A DNA stretch of 33,460 bases. It comes from an uncultured Alphaproteobacteria bacterium. GTDB taxonomy: Bacteria; Pseudomonadota; Alphaproteobacteria; Caulobacterales; Caulobacteraceae. Positions 14,564 to 23,308 of this stretch are shown one piece after another. Each line of letters starts with the position of its first letter. The first letter of the stretch is position 1. The DNA lies in assembly GCA_937920085.1 (NCBI GenBank), contig CALETE010000061.1:1-33460 (forward strand), read 5' to 3'. The position numbers and the translations under genes are program-made. The notes under the pieces are model-generated. The model saw only the letters and a program-made list of their open reading frames with translations, was not told where the DNA came from and did no database searches.

Positions 14564-15964
14564 ATGACCATTCACCTGTACGACACCCTGTCGCGATCCA
14601 AGCGGCCCTTCGTTCCCGTCGATAGCAAGCGGGTGACGATGTATGTCTGCGGGCCCACGGTCTATAACTATGCCCACATCGGCAATGCCCGGCCGGTGGT
14701 GGCCTTTGACGTCCTGTTCCGCCTTTTGCAGCGCACCTATGGCCAGGATGCTGTGATCTATGCGGCCAACGTCACCGACGTGGATGACAAGATCAACGCC
14801 AAGGCCGTGGCCGAGGGCGTGCCGATTTCCACCATCACCGACCGCTATCTGGCCATTTATAACCAGGATATGGCGACCCTTGGGGCCCTGGCACCCACCC
14901 ATCAGCCTCGGGCCACTGAGACCATGGAGGCCATCATCGCCATGATCGGGCGTCTGGTGGACAATAAATCGGCCTATGCCGCCGAGGGCCATGTGCTGTT
15001 CAACACCCAGACCTTTGCCGACTATGGCAAGCTGTCGGGGCACCCCATGGACGACATGATCGCCGGGGCCCGGGTGGATGTGGCCCCCTACAAGCAGCAC
15101 CCCGCCGACTTCGTGCTGTGGAAACCCTCCAAGCCCGGCGAGCCGGTGTGGGACAGTCCCTGGGGCCCTGGGCGGCCTGGCTGGCATATCGAATGCTCGG
15201 CCATGATCGAGCAGACCCTGGGCCTACCCATCGACATTCATGGGGGCGGCATCGACCTCCTGTTCCCGCACCATGAGAACGAAATGGCCCAGGGGCTTTG
15301 CGCCCACGGGGATCACTCGGTGGGCTATGCCAAATACTGGATGCACAATGGCTTCCTGAACTTTGGCGACGAGAAAATGTCCAAGAGCCTGGGCAATGTG
15401 GTCCTGGTGCATGAACTTATCGACCAGGTGCCGGGGGAAGCCCTGCGCTGGGCCCTGCTGGTGGGGCATTATCGGGCACCTCTGGAATGGACCGCCGACC
15501 TGATCGCTCAGTCCAAGAAGGCCCTAGACCGGCTCTACGGCGCCCTGCGCCGGGCGGCTGATGTTCCAGCTGAGTCGACCGGGCCCAATGTGGACTTCCT
15601 GGCAGCGCTTGAGGATGACCTTAATACGCCAGCGGCCATGGCCGAGCTGTTTGCCATGGCTACCGCCCTAGAAACCTCCAAAGGTGAAGACCGAGCCTAT
15701 GCCAAGGGCGAACTCCTGGCCTCGGCCAATCTGCTGGGCTTTTTGTTCGCTGAGCCAGAAGCCTGGTTCCAGGCCGGGGTGGATGAGGCCCTGCGGACCA
15801 AGATTGACAGCCTGATCGCTGAGCGGGTCGCGGCCCGGGCGGCCAAGGACTGGGCGGCGGCGGACCGCATCCGTAACGATCTCACCGATCTCAACGTAGA
15901 GGTCATGGATAATCCGACAGGCGCAACCTGGCGCATTAAGGCACCGTCTTTAGGGGAAGGCTGA
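14564..15964 (+). CDS. cysS: Cysteinyl-tRNA synthetase
   Basis: A 466-residue class I aminoacyl-tRNA synthetase charging tRNA-Cys. The zinc Cys29 lies in YVCGPTVYNYAHIGNARP, which also holds the HIGH-type signature HIGN (38-41). The second signature KMSKS is at 271-275, followed by SLGNVVLVHELI. A C-terminal helical anticodon-binding region contains AKDWAAADRIRNDL. Length matches the family. Its TGA shares a base with the ATG of the next gene (TGATG), so it heads a plus-strand operon-like run. Confidence 0.97.
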   Translation: MTIHLYDTLSRSKRPFVPVDSKRVTMYVCGPTVYNYAHIGNARPVVAFDVLFRLLQRTYGQDAVIYAANVTDVDDKINAKAVAEGVPISTITDRYLAIYNQDMATLGALAPTHQPRATETMEAIIAMIGRLVDNKSAYAAEGHVLFNTQTFADYGKLSGHPMDDMIAGARVDVAPYKQHPADFVLWKPSKPGEPVWDSPWGPGRPGWHIECSAMIEQTLGLPIDIHGGGIDLLFPHHENEMAQGLCAHGDHSVGYAKYWMHNGFLNFGDEKMSKSLGNVVLVHELIDQVPGEALRWALLVGHYRAPLEWTADLIAQSKKALDRLYGALRRAADVPAESTGPNVDFLAALEDDLNTPAAMAELFAMATALETSKGEDRAYAKGELLASANLLGFLFAEPEAWFQAGVDEALRTKIDSLIAERVAARAAKDWAAADRIRNDLTDLNVEVMDNPTGATWRIKAPSLGEG

Positions 15965-16488
15965 TGGCGTTCAATCCTCCACAGATGTTCAAGGTGGGAG
16001 CGGGCTTTGTATTTGGCGGCAAGGCTGGGGCGGGTCCGATGAAGATCGAAAGCCGGATCGGCATTAAGGCCCCGGCTGAGGTGATCTGGGAGATCGCCTC
16101 AGATTTCAAATCCTGGTCCTTCTGGAACCCGACCTATACCAAGGGTGCGGGGGAATTGCGGATTGGCGCGCCCCTGGAATTCACCCTTGAGCTGCCCGGT
16201 GAGGCACCTCAGGTGATCAACCCTGTGCTGATAGAATGGGTGCCCCTGGAGCAGATTCACTGGTCCCTGACCCTGGCCCGGGGGCTGGTGCGGACCGTGC
16301 GCTATATCGAGATCGAGGCCCTTAGCGAGGCCAGCTGCATCGTTTCCAATGGCGAGATCTTCGAGGGCCTGTTGGGCCCGACTGCCGCCCGGTCGAAGCG
16401 CCACGCCATCCGCCAGGGCTTCACCGCCATGAGCGAAGCCCTGGCCGCTCGGGCTGAGGCCCAATGGCAGGGCAGTGGCAGAAAATGA
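15964..16488 (+). CDS. SRPBCC (START/Bet v1-like) superfamily protein
   Basis: A 174-residue protein with a helix-grip hydrophobic-ligand fold. The core starts at MKIESRIGIKAPAEVIWEIASDFKSW (in pieces), followed by FWNPTYTKGAG, IGAPLEFTLELPGE and a long C-terminal helix near SKRHAIRQGFTAMSEALAARAEAQ. It resembles the polyketide-cyclase/dehydrase-like group, often of unknown function. The start overlaps the cysS stop; the first 22 residues are atypical and an internal start at MKIESR is possible. Its TGA overlaps the next ATG. No ligand or partner can be named. Confidence 0.85.
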   Translation: MAFNPPQMFKVGAGFVFGGKAGAGPMKIESRIGIKAPAEVIWEIASDFKSWSFWNPTYTKGAGELRIGAPLEFTLELPGEAPQVINPVLIEWVPLEQIHWSLTLARGLVRTVRYIEIEALSEASCIVSNGEIFEGLLGPTAARSKRHAIRQGFTAMSEALAARAEAQWQGSGRK

Positions 16489-16934
16489 TCGACGACCTCT
16501 ATTCGGCCAAGCTGTTGAAGCTGGCGGCGAACCTGCCGCATCTCGGCCGTCTGGAGGCGCCGGAGGGTACGTCTGAGAAGATCGCCAAGCTCTGTGGCAG
16601 CCGGGTGGTGGTGGATGTCGCCCTGCAGGATGGCATGGTCAGCGCCTTTGCCCAAGACGTGAAGGCCTGCGCCCTGGGCCAGGCTTCCGCCTCGATTTTG
16701 GGAACCAACATATTGGGCAGCACCCTGGCTGAGCTGGAGTTGGCCCGCGAGCAGTTTTCCGCTATGCTCAAAGACAGCGGCTCCCCGCCCAATGGACGTT
16801 TTTCGGATCTCGCAATGCTTGCCCCAGTGAAGGACTATCCTGCCCGACACGCTTCGACCCTTCTGGCGTTCGAGGCGGCGGTGGACGCTGTTCGTCAGGC
16901 CAGCACGCGAACTCGCCGCGCTGGCACCGCTTGA
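16485..16934 (+). CDS. NifU/IscU-like iron-sulfur scaffold homologue with two cysteines
   Basis: A 149-residue member of the NifU-N/IscU family. The first cluster ligand position is Cys37 in KLCGSRV (the usual Asp after Cys-Gly is Ser), and the second is Cys62 in KACALGQASASI. The third expected Cys is missing: the matching region reads DYPARHASTLLAFEA. Alphaproteobacterial relatives often show the same change, so it may not act as a classical scaffold. The start at ATG 16485 overlaps the SRPBCC stop (ATGA); ATG 16464 is an upstream alternative. It lies just before yidD and thrS. Confidence 0.85.
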   Translation: MIDDLYSAKLLKLAANLPHLGRLEAPEGTSEKIAKLCGSRVVVDVALQDGMVSAFAQDVKACALGQASASILGTNILGSTLAELELAREQFSAMLKDSGSPPNGRFSDLAMLAPVKDYPARHASTLLAFEAAVDAVRQASTRTRRAGTA

Positions 16935-16968
16935 TCAGGGGCTGTCCCCGAGATAAGCGCGAGCCGGC

Positions 16969-17244
16969 ATGAAACTCTATGAACTCTGCGTCAGGGGTGC
17001 CATCCGCGCCTACAAACTGACGCTCTCGCCCCTGATCGGGCGCCAGTGCCGCTATCTTCCGACCTGTTCGGAATATGCGGAGCAGGCCCTGATCCGGCAC
17101 GGCCCCTGGCGTGGCTCCATGCTCGCGGCGGGGCGGTTGTGCCGCTGTAATCCCTGGGGAGGATCGGGCTATGATCCGGTTCCCCCGCCGCGCGGTGAGA
17201 CTCCTGATGGGACCTCCGCCCGGATATGGACATGTGAAACATGA
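16969..17244 (+). CDS. yidD: Membrane protein insertion efficiency factor YidD
   Basis: A 91-residue small protein associated with the inner membrane and thought to help YidC-dependent insertion. The signature parts are YKLTLSPLIGRQCRYLPTCSEYA and RLCRCNPWGGSGYDPVP, seen here in order, with the conserved Cys residues. The C-terminal tail is short. Its TGA overlaps the thrS ATG (ATGA, 4 bp), so translation is coupled. Unlike the common arrangement, it is not next to rnpA/yidC here. Confidence 0.94.
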   Translation: MKLYELCVRGAIRAYKLTLSPLIGRQCRYLPTCSEYAEQALIRHGPWRGSMLAAGRLCRCNPWGGSGYDPVPPPRGETPDGTSARIWTCET

Positions 17245-19214
17245 TTGATCTGATTTTTCCCGACGGCTCCAAGCGCCAGTTTGAAGACGGCGTTTCTGGA
17301 CGGGACGTGGCGGCCTCCATCGCCAAATCCCTCGAAAAGCGCGCCCTGCTAATCAAGCTGGACGGTGCCCTCTATGACCTCGATCGGGCCCTGCCCGGCG
17401 GTGGGGCCTTTGAAATCCTGACGCGGGAGAGCCCTGAGGCCCTCGATACCATCCGCCACGACGCCAGCCATGTGATGGCGCAGGCGGTGCAGGAGCTGTT
17501 CCCCGGCACCCAGGTGACCATTGGCCCAGCCATCGAAGACGGCTTCTATTACGACTTCGCTCGTGAAACCCCCTTCAGCCTGGATGATCTGGCCAAGATC
17601 GAGCACCGCATGAAGGAGATTGTCGATCGGGACGAGAAGATTGTCCGCGAGGTCTGGGACCGCAAGGAGGCTATCGCCCACTTCAAGTCCATTGGCGAAG
17701 ACTATAAGGCCGAGATCATCACCGACCTGCCCGGCGACGAGGTGATCACGGTCTATCGCCAGGGCGAGTGGAAGGACCTGTGCTTGGGTCCGCACCTGCC
17801 GTCCACCAAGCATGTGGGCAAGGCCTTCAAGCTGACCAAGCTGGCCGGCGCCTATTGGCGCGGGGACCATCGCAACGCCCAGCTCCAGCGGATCTATGGC
17901 ACGGCCTGGGCCTCGGAGGCCGACCTTGAGGCCTACCTCCACCGCCTGGAAGAGGCCGAGAAGCGCGACCATCGCAAGATCGGCCGAGCCATGAACCTTT
18001 TCCACATGCAGGAAGAGGGCAAGGGCATGGTGTTCTGGCACGACAAGGGCCTGACGCTCTGGCGTATTGTCGAGAGCTATGTCCGTCGCCGTCTTGACGC
18101 CGCTGGCTATATCGAGGTTCGAACGCCCCAAGTCCTCGACCGGGTGTTCTGGGAGAAGTCCGGGCACTGGGAAAAATACCGCCCCAACATGTTCGTCTGC
18201 GAAACTGAGGAGGGCGAAGAGCTTTCCCTTAAGCCGATGAATTGCCCTGGCCACGTGCAGATTTTCAATTTTGGTCAGAGGTCCTATCGCGACCTGCCCA
18301 TGCGGATGGCTGAATTTGGGGCCTGCCACCGGTATGAGCCCTCTGGTGCTCTGCATGGTCTGATGCGGGTCCGGGCCTTTACCCAGGACGACGCCCACAT
18401 CTTCTGCCGCGAAGACCAGATCGAAGAAGAGACGGCGCGGTTCATCGAGCTGGCCAGTTCCATCCATTCAGACTTTGGTTTGCAGCGGGATCATATCGCC
18501 CTGGCCACCCGGCCTGATGTGCGGGCTGGCAGCGATGAGTTCTGGGACAAGGCTGAGTCGCAGATGCTGGCAGCGGCCCGCAAGGCCGGGGTCGAGCCGG
18601 TGATCTATGAGGGCGACGGTGCCTTCTATGCCCCCAAGCTCGACTTCATTCTGAAGGACGCCATCGGTCGGATGTGGACCTGCGGCACGATCCAGCTGGA
18701 CTATGTCCTGCCAGAGCGGCTGGACGCGACCTATATCGGCGAGGACGGGGCCAAGCACCGGCCAGTCATGCTGCACCGGGCGATCTGTGGATCGCTGGAG
18801 CGATTCATCGGCGTGCTGATCGAGAACTATGCCGGGTCCTTCCCGCTTTGGCTGGCCCCGACCCAGGTGGTGGTGGCGACCATTACCTCTGATGCGGCTG
18901 AGTTTGCGCAACAGGCGGCGGCGGAACTGCGGGCGGCTGGTCTGCGGGTCGAGGTCGATCTTCGCAATGAGAAGATCAATTACAAGATCCGTGAGCACTC
19001 CCTGGCCAAGGCCCCGGTCATCGCTGTGGTCGGGCGCCGGGAGGCCGAGGAGGGCAAGGTGGCCTTGCGCCGTCTGGGCTCAGATGGTCAAACCATCTTG
19101 TCCTTGGCAGAGGCCGTGAAGGCACTTGCCAGCGAAGCCTTGCCGCCTGATCTTGCGCGTACTGCGATCATGTCAGGGTCCGCCTCCGTCGGGGCGGTCG
19201 CTGAGGAGTCCTGA
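17241..19214 (+). CDS. thrS: Threonyl-tRNA synthetase
   Basis: A 657-residue class II synthetase. Domains in order: TGS (about 1-62), editing domain with H73 and H77 in RHDASHVM and C181/H185 in CLGPHLP, then the catalytic core with the zinc Cys335 in KPMNCPGH, motif 2 around FGACHRYEPSG, motif 3 near LHRAICGSLERFIGVLIE, and a C-terminal anticodon domain containing VDLRNEKINYKIRE. Full-length for the bacterial type. Coupled to yidD upstream and to the glycosyltransferase downstream (TGATG). Confidence 0.98.
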   Translation: MIDLIFPDGSKRQFEDGVSGRDVAASIAKSLEKRALLIKLDGALYDLDRALPGGGAFEILTRESPEALDTIRHDASHVMAQAVQELFPGTQVTIGPAIEDGFYYDFARETPFSLDDLAKIEHRMKEIVDRDEKIVREVWDRKEAIAHFKSIGEDYKAEIITDLPGDEVITVYRQGEWKDLCLGPHLPSTKHVGKAFKLTKLAGAYWRGDHRNAQLQRIYGTAWASEADLEAYLHRLEEAEKRDHRKIGRAMNLFHMQEEGKGMVFWHDKGLTLWRIVESYVRRRLDAAGYIEVRTPQVLDRVFWEKSGHWEKYRPNMFVCETEEGEELSLKPMNCPGHVQIFNFGQRSYRDLPMRMAEFGACHRYEPSGALHGLMRVRAFTQDDAHIFCREDQIEEETARFIELASSIHSDFGLQRDHIALATRPDVRAGSDEFWDKAESQMLAAARKAGVEPVIYEGDGAFYAPKLDFILKDAIGRMWTCGTIQLDYVLPERLDATYIGEDGAKHRPVMLHRAICGSLERFIGVLIENYAGSFPLWLAPTQVVVATITSDAAEFAQQAAAELRAAGLRVEVDLRNEKINYKIREHSLAKAPVIAVVGRREAEEGKVALRRLGSDGQTILSLAEAVKALASEALPPDLARTAIMSGSASVGAVAEES

Positions 19215-20143
19215 TGACCGGCACAGCCGCACCAATCGTCGCCGATATCGCCCAGGACGCTGTGCGGTCTAAGCCCAAGGTCTCGGTGGTTATGGTCATT
19301 TACATGACCGGCGACGCCATGTCCGAGAGCCTGACCTGCGTTTTGGCGGACCCACGGGTGGACGAACTGGTGATTGTCGATAACGGGTCGTCTCTGATCG
19401 AGGCGGCCCGGTTGCGCGGCTTTGCAGAACGGGATCGCCGGGTGGTTCTGGTCAATGGCCAGGGCAATGTCGGCTTTGCCAAGGGTGCTAATTTGGGTGC
19501 CCGAAGGGCGACGGGCGATGTGCTGGTCTTTCTAAATCCGGATGCCTTCCTGCAGGGCGGGTGTGTCACGGCCTTGCTTGAGGCCATCGAGGGACGGCCT
19601 GTGCCCTGCATTGTCGGCGGCCGGGTTATGAACGCTGACGGCTCTGAACAGCGCGGCGCGCGGCGCGGTGATATTACCTTGATGAGCGCCCTGTTAAGCC
19701 TCAGCCATCTTGCCAAGCGCATTCCCGCCTGGCGTCGCTATGAGGTCCACTGGGAGGATGAGCAGCCGCCAGAGGGTGTCACGGCTATACCCACCATATC
19801 TGGGGCCTGTTTTTGTATGCGCCGGGTAGACTTCGAGGCCGTCCAGGGCTTCGACGAAAGCTATTTCCTGCATGTCGAAGATGTCGACCTGTGTTGGCGG
19901 GTGCGTCAGGCGGGGGGCGTCGTGCTGTTCCAGCCCAAGGCTGAAGTGGTGCATCTGGGCCATACCAGCCGGGCCAGCCCCCTACGGGTGGAGTTCCACA
20001 AAGGGGTCGGTCTTGCGCGGTTTTTCCGCAAGCGGGCCAGGACTGGAAGCCAAACCCTAGCGGCCTGGCTGCTCTCCCCGGTGATCGTCTGTACAGCCGT
20101 CATCCGGCCCCTGATGTGGCGTGTCCGAGGCCGGACCGCCTGA
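19214..20143 (+). CDS. Glycosyltransferase family 2 (rhamnosyltransferase-like)
   Basis: A 309-residue cytoplasmic GT-A glycosyltransferase. The nucleotide-sugar binding core is KVSVVMVIYMTGD, VDNGSS (Asp56) and the metal site in FLNPDAF (108-110); a later region DESYFLHVEDVDLCWRVRQAG is typical of WbbL/rhamnosyl-type enzymes. It probably adds a sugar to a surface polysaccharide or glycan. The start codon overlaps the thrS stop by one base, but function is likely unrelated to translation. No other polysaccharide genes flank it directly. Confidence 0.88.
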   Translation: MTGTAAPIVADIAQDAVRSKPKVSVVMVIYMTGDAMSESLTCVLADPRVDELVIVDNGSSLIEAARLRGFAERDRRVVLVNGQGNVGFAKGANLGARRATGDVLVFLNPDAFLQGGCVTALLEAIEGRPVPCIVGGRVMNADGSEQRGARRGDITLMSALLSLSHLAKRIPAWRRYEVHWEDEQPPEGVTAIPTISGACFCMRRVDFEAVQGFDESYFLHVEDVDLCWRVRQAGGVVLFQPKAEVVHLGHTSRASPLRVEFHKGVGLARFFRKRARTGSQTLAAWLLSPVIVCTAVIRPLMWRVRGRTA

Positions 20144-20187
20144 GGCATCCCTGAGGATATGGCCCCGACCCATGAGATATCACGGCC

Positions 20188-20607
20188 ATGAATGAGCTGC
20201 CGGTCCAGCAAGTTATAACAGGCGACCAAGCCAATCGCGCCCTACGCCCTGCAGTTGTCCTGTGGGCTTTTTCCGGCCTCGTCGGTATTCCCGCCGCGGT
20301 CTATTTTGACCTGCTAGGGGGTTGGCGCTGGCCCCCCTATAACGCGATCTATGATCAAATGATCGTCAGCGTCTATTTCGCCCTTGGTATTTGCGCCGTG
20401 CGCGCCATCAAAGATCCGGTTCGACACAGCAGTTTCCTTTGGTTTGTCGCGATCTCGAGCTTCACCCACGGCGCTGTCATGCTGTTCCACGCCTTGCATG
20501 ACCCAATGCATCTCAACCATCTATGGGGCGATGTGTGGATCTTGGCTGGCGGCGCGTCCTTGGCTTGGCCATTGTGGCGACTCAGCCGCGCCGACGACCA
20601 AGTGTGA
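20188..20607 (+). CDS. Small integral membrane protein, DUF6632-like
   Basis: A 139-residue protein with about four hydrophobic segments: near VVLWAFSGLVGIPAAVYF, MIVSVYFALGICAV, FLWFVAISSFTHGAVMLF and VWILAGGASLAWPLW. The features WPPYNAIYDQMIVSVY, DPVRHSSFLWF and a central HG...H pattern recall the DUF6632 family. Function unknown. It lies 44 bp after the glycosyltransferase, so co-transcription is possible, and is convergent with the HMG-CoA lyase gene. Confidence 0.75.
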   Translation: MNELPVQQVITGDQANRALRPAVVLWAFSGLVGIPAAVYFDLLGGWRWPPYNAIYDQMIVSVYFALGICAVRAIKDPVRHSSFLWFVAISSFTHGAVMLFHALHDPMHLNHLWGDVWILAGGASLAWPLWRLSRADDQV

Positions 20608-20659
20608 CGACCTGCCATAGCCGCAAATGGTAACAAGTTACCGCCGCTTGGGCCCGGCG

Positions 20660-21559
20660 CTAGAGCGGAAATACCCCAGCGCGACTGACAGAAGCAGCCG
20701 GTGGCTTGCCAAGGATCTCGGCCATCCACTTGGCGGTGCTGATCAGGGCCGAAAGATCATAGCTGGTCGAAAATCCAGCCCGCTCCAGCATGTAAACCAG
20801 ATCTTCTGTCCCGATATTGCCCGTGGCGTCCGGGGCAAACGGACAACCGCCTAGGCCGCCACAGCTGGCATCCAGGATGGAGACCCCGGCTTCGATCCCT
20901 GCGAAGGCGTTGGCGAGACCGGTATTGCGGGTGTCGTGGAAGTGAAGGCGCAGGGGGATGTCGCCAATGACCTTGCCCACCGCTTCGACGCGCCGACGTA
21001 CCGTCCAAGGGTCGGCGACACCAATCGTATCGGCCAAGGCGATCTCGGCAATTCCAGTGGACGCGGCCTCCCGGGCCAGGGCGACCAGATGATCCTCCCT
21101 GACTTCACCATCAAACGGGCAGCCGAACGCGACGGAGAAGGTTGCGGTCATCGGCGGCCCACCTTCCCGTGCCCGACGCGCCGCGATCTCGGCCAGGGTC
21201 GTCATCTGCTCTGCGGTAGAGGCCCCTTGGTTGCGTATGCCAAAGCCGTCTGTGGCACAGACCACCACATTGGCTTCATCACAGCCGGCCGCCACTGCCC
21301 GCTCCCAGCCGCGCATGTTCAGGACCAAGCCGATCCGGCTGCGGTTGGCATCCTGGGGAAGGGCGGCGGACACCTCTTCTGCGCCAGCCATTTGCGGTAC
21401 GCGCTTGGGGTTTACGAAGGACACGGTTTCCAGTCGCCTTGCCCCAGCTGCTTCCAAGCGTTGGATGAAGACCACCCTCTGCTCTGGGCTTAAGGTGGTC
21501 TTTTCATTTTGCAGGCCGTCCCGGGCCCCAACTTCGACGATCTCAATGAAACGGCTCAT
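20660..21559 (-). CDS. Hydroxymethylglutaryl-CoA lyase
   Basis: A 299-residue TIM-barrel enzyme splitting HMG-CoA into acetyl-CoA and acetoacetate, the last step of leucine breakdown. It has the DRE-TIM signature GARDGLQNE, metal-ligand motif LHFHDTRNTGLAN and the catalytic-cysteine loop GGLGGCPFAPDATGN. It lacks a signal or extra domain. Its ATG overlaps the stop of the GT39 gene (ATGA), an odd pairing since leucine breakdown genes are not otherwise present here; an acetyl-CoA link to the phaAB genes 4 kb away is only suggestive. Confidence 0.95.
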   Translation of the reverse strand: MSRFIEIVEVGARDGLQNEKTTLSPEQRVVFIQRLEAAGARRLETVSFVNPKRVPQMAGAEEVSAALPQDANRSRIGLVLNMRGWERAVAAGCDEANVVVCATDGFGIRNQGASTAEQMTTLAEIAARRAREGGPPMTATFSVAFGCPFDGEVREDHLVALAREAASTGIAEIALADTIGVADPWTVRRRVEAVGKVIGDIPLRLHFHDTRNTGLANAFAGIEAGVSILDASCGGLGGCPFAPDATGNIGTEDLVYMLERAGFSTSYDLSALISTAKWMAEILGKPPAASVSRAGVFPL

Positions 21560-23253
21560 GAGGCAGGCTCCGGTGGGGGCGCATAGACGGTCAAGGTCAT
21601 GTCATCGCCATTGGAATAGTCGAGTCCTTTGACCTCGCCGACCCGTATGGGGGCCAGGCCTGCCGACTTGATCAGGGCGTCAAAGGCCGGCTTTTCCCGG
21701 GCCTCCACCACGGCGGGTCGATCATCTGCCAGGGCCGCAGCCGCATCCTTGGCATTGCCCAATTGGGTCTGCGTGCCCAGAGCAAAGACCAGGCTAGGCT
21801 CTGCATAGCCCGCCACTGCGATAGGCCCAGGATAGACTCCTTGTCGCGGCAACAAACTGGCCTTTGCCAACATGGCCTGTGTCCGCTGAGAGAGCAGGAG
21901 GGGCTCAAGGTGTGGGGCCAGGCCGCCCACCAGCACCCCGTGGCCGAGAAGTCCAAGGGGCAGTGAGATGGCCAAGGCCCCAAGGGCCGAGCCGCGCAGA
22001 AGCGTCCAGCCCCCTAGAATGCCTGCTGTTCCCAGCAAAAGCGCTGTGACGAAGATGAGAGGGATATCGGCGGGATCCCCATAAAGCTTGCCAAGATAGA
22101 GGGTGCCACAAGCGAGCAAGATCCCGACGAAGGCCTGGAGGCCTGCGCCGAGCCGCTGAGCGATACGGCCTATGGGTTGCGAAACCGCCGCCGCCGACAG
22201 CCAGGCTAAGGCCCCGTAACAGGGAAGGGCGTAGTGGGAGAGTTTTGTAGGCGTGATTTCGAATACCAGCCAGGCTGGGATCAACCAGCAAAGGGCAAAT
22301 CGGACCCCGGGCTCTTTGCGGTTTCGCCAGCCGAGTGCCAGCCCAGCGGGCAACAACAGAGTCGCTGGGAAATTTTGCACCAGGGCCACCAAGGCATGAT
22401 AGCCGGGTGGTCCCCCATGACTTTCCTGACCTCCGGCGAGTTTCGGTGCCAGATCGCCGGCAATGGCGGCCTTCCAGAAGCCACCATCCGTCGCCACTGT
22501 CACTGCCCATGCCCAGGGCCCGACTATGGCGAAGACAAGGATCAGACCCCAAGCCCAGCCCAATTTCGCAATCCACCCACCTTTCCGGTCCCAAAGCCAA
22601 AGGGTTAGCAGGGTGAGGCCGACAACCATGGGGGTGATCGGTCCCTTGACTAGGGTGCCAATACCCATAGCCGCCCAGAACATGAGTCTGACCCCACGTC
22701 CTGAAGCTGGCCCCCCCTGTTCAGCGGCATAGAGCCTTGCCAGACAGGCCATGGCCAGGGTGGTGGTCCCCGCCAAGACCGCGTCGGTCTTGGCAATGAA
22801 GGCCTCCGTCGACATCAGGAAGCTCGACCCCAGGATCGCACCGGCGATTAGCCCTGTTCGGTCACCAAAAAAGGCAGCCGCCCCCCAAGCACAGGCCGCT
22901 GCGGCAAGCATAGCCCCCAAAAGAGAGGGGATTCGATAGGCCCAAATCTGCCGTGCCTCGGGCGATGACAGCAGAGAGACACTTGCCGATTGCAGCCAGT
23001 AAATGCCGACAGGCTTTTTGAAGCGCGGCTGATCCTGATAGCGGATGACCACATAGTCGCCCTGTTCCAGCATCTGGGTGGTGGCTTGGGTGAAGCGGCT
23101 TTCGTCCCGATCCAGGGGCGGCATGGAGATCAGGCCAGGCAGGCCCGCAATCAAGGCAATCAGGGCGGCCAAGGTTGGCCCACGCCAGCCCCGGCTCCAG
23201 GCGGACAGGTGGGCGGCCAAATCGAGCGCAACAAAGAAATTCATCAATCCCAT
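21556..23253 (-). CDS. ArnT-like glycosyltransferase family 39 membrane protein
   Basis: A 565-residue multi-pass inner-membrane transferase (PMT/ArnT type) that moves a sugar from a polyprenyl-phosphate donor to a periplasmic acceptor, often lipid A. The first helix is followed by the conserved acidic loop PPLDRDESRF (Asp48, Asp50, Glu51) and FKKPVGIYWLQSASV. About a dozen hydrophobic segments follow, then a small periplasmic C-terminal part. Start: ATG 23253 with AGCAGGTC upstream. Divergent (55 bp) from a DPM-type GT2 that could make its lipid-linked donor. Confidence 0.9.
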   Translation of the reverse strand: MGLMNFFVALDLAAHLSAWSRGWRGPTLAALIALIAGLPGLISMPPLDRDESRFTQATTQMLEQGDYVVIRYQDQPRFKKPVGIYWLQSASVSLLSSPEARQIWAYRIPSLLGAMLAAAACAWGAAAFFGDRTGLIAGAILGSSFLMSTEAFIAKTDAVLAGTTTLAMACLARLYAAEQGGPASGRGVRLMFWAAMGIGTLVKGPITPMVVGLTLLTLWLWDRKGGWIAKLGWAWGLILVFAIVGPWAWAVTVATDGGFWKAAIAGDLAPKLAGGQESHGGPPGYHALVALVQNFPATLLLPAGLALGWRNRKEPGVRFALCWLIPAWLVFEITPTKLSHYALPCYGALAWLSAAAVSQPIGRIAQRLGAGLQAFVGILLACGTLYLGKLYGDPADIPLIFVTALLLGTAGILGGWTLLRGSALGALAISLPLGLLGHGVLVGGLAPHLEPLLLSQRTQAMLAKASLLPRQGVYPGPIAVAGYAEPSLVFALGTQTQLGNAKDAAAALADDRPAVVEAREKPAFDALIKSAGLAPIRVGEVKGLDYSNGDDMTLTVYAPPPEPAS

Positions 23254-23308
23254 GACCTGCTTGTTAGCACGATCCTTTCGTCCGCCCAGGTTTCCGCTAA
23301 GAGGAAGC

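Noticed and set aside
17349..18467. Long minus-strand open frame (372 codons) inside thrS
   Set aside because: It is antisense to an intact threonyl-tRNA synthetase and its translation has no domain character; GC-rich codon usage explains the open frame.
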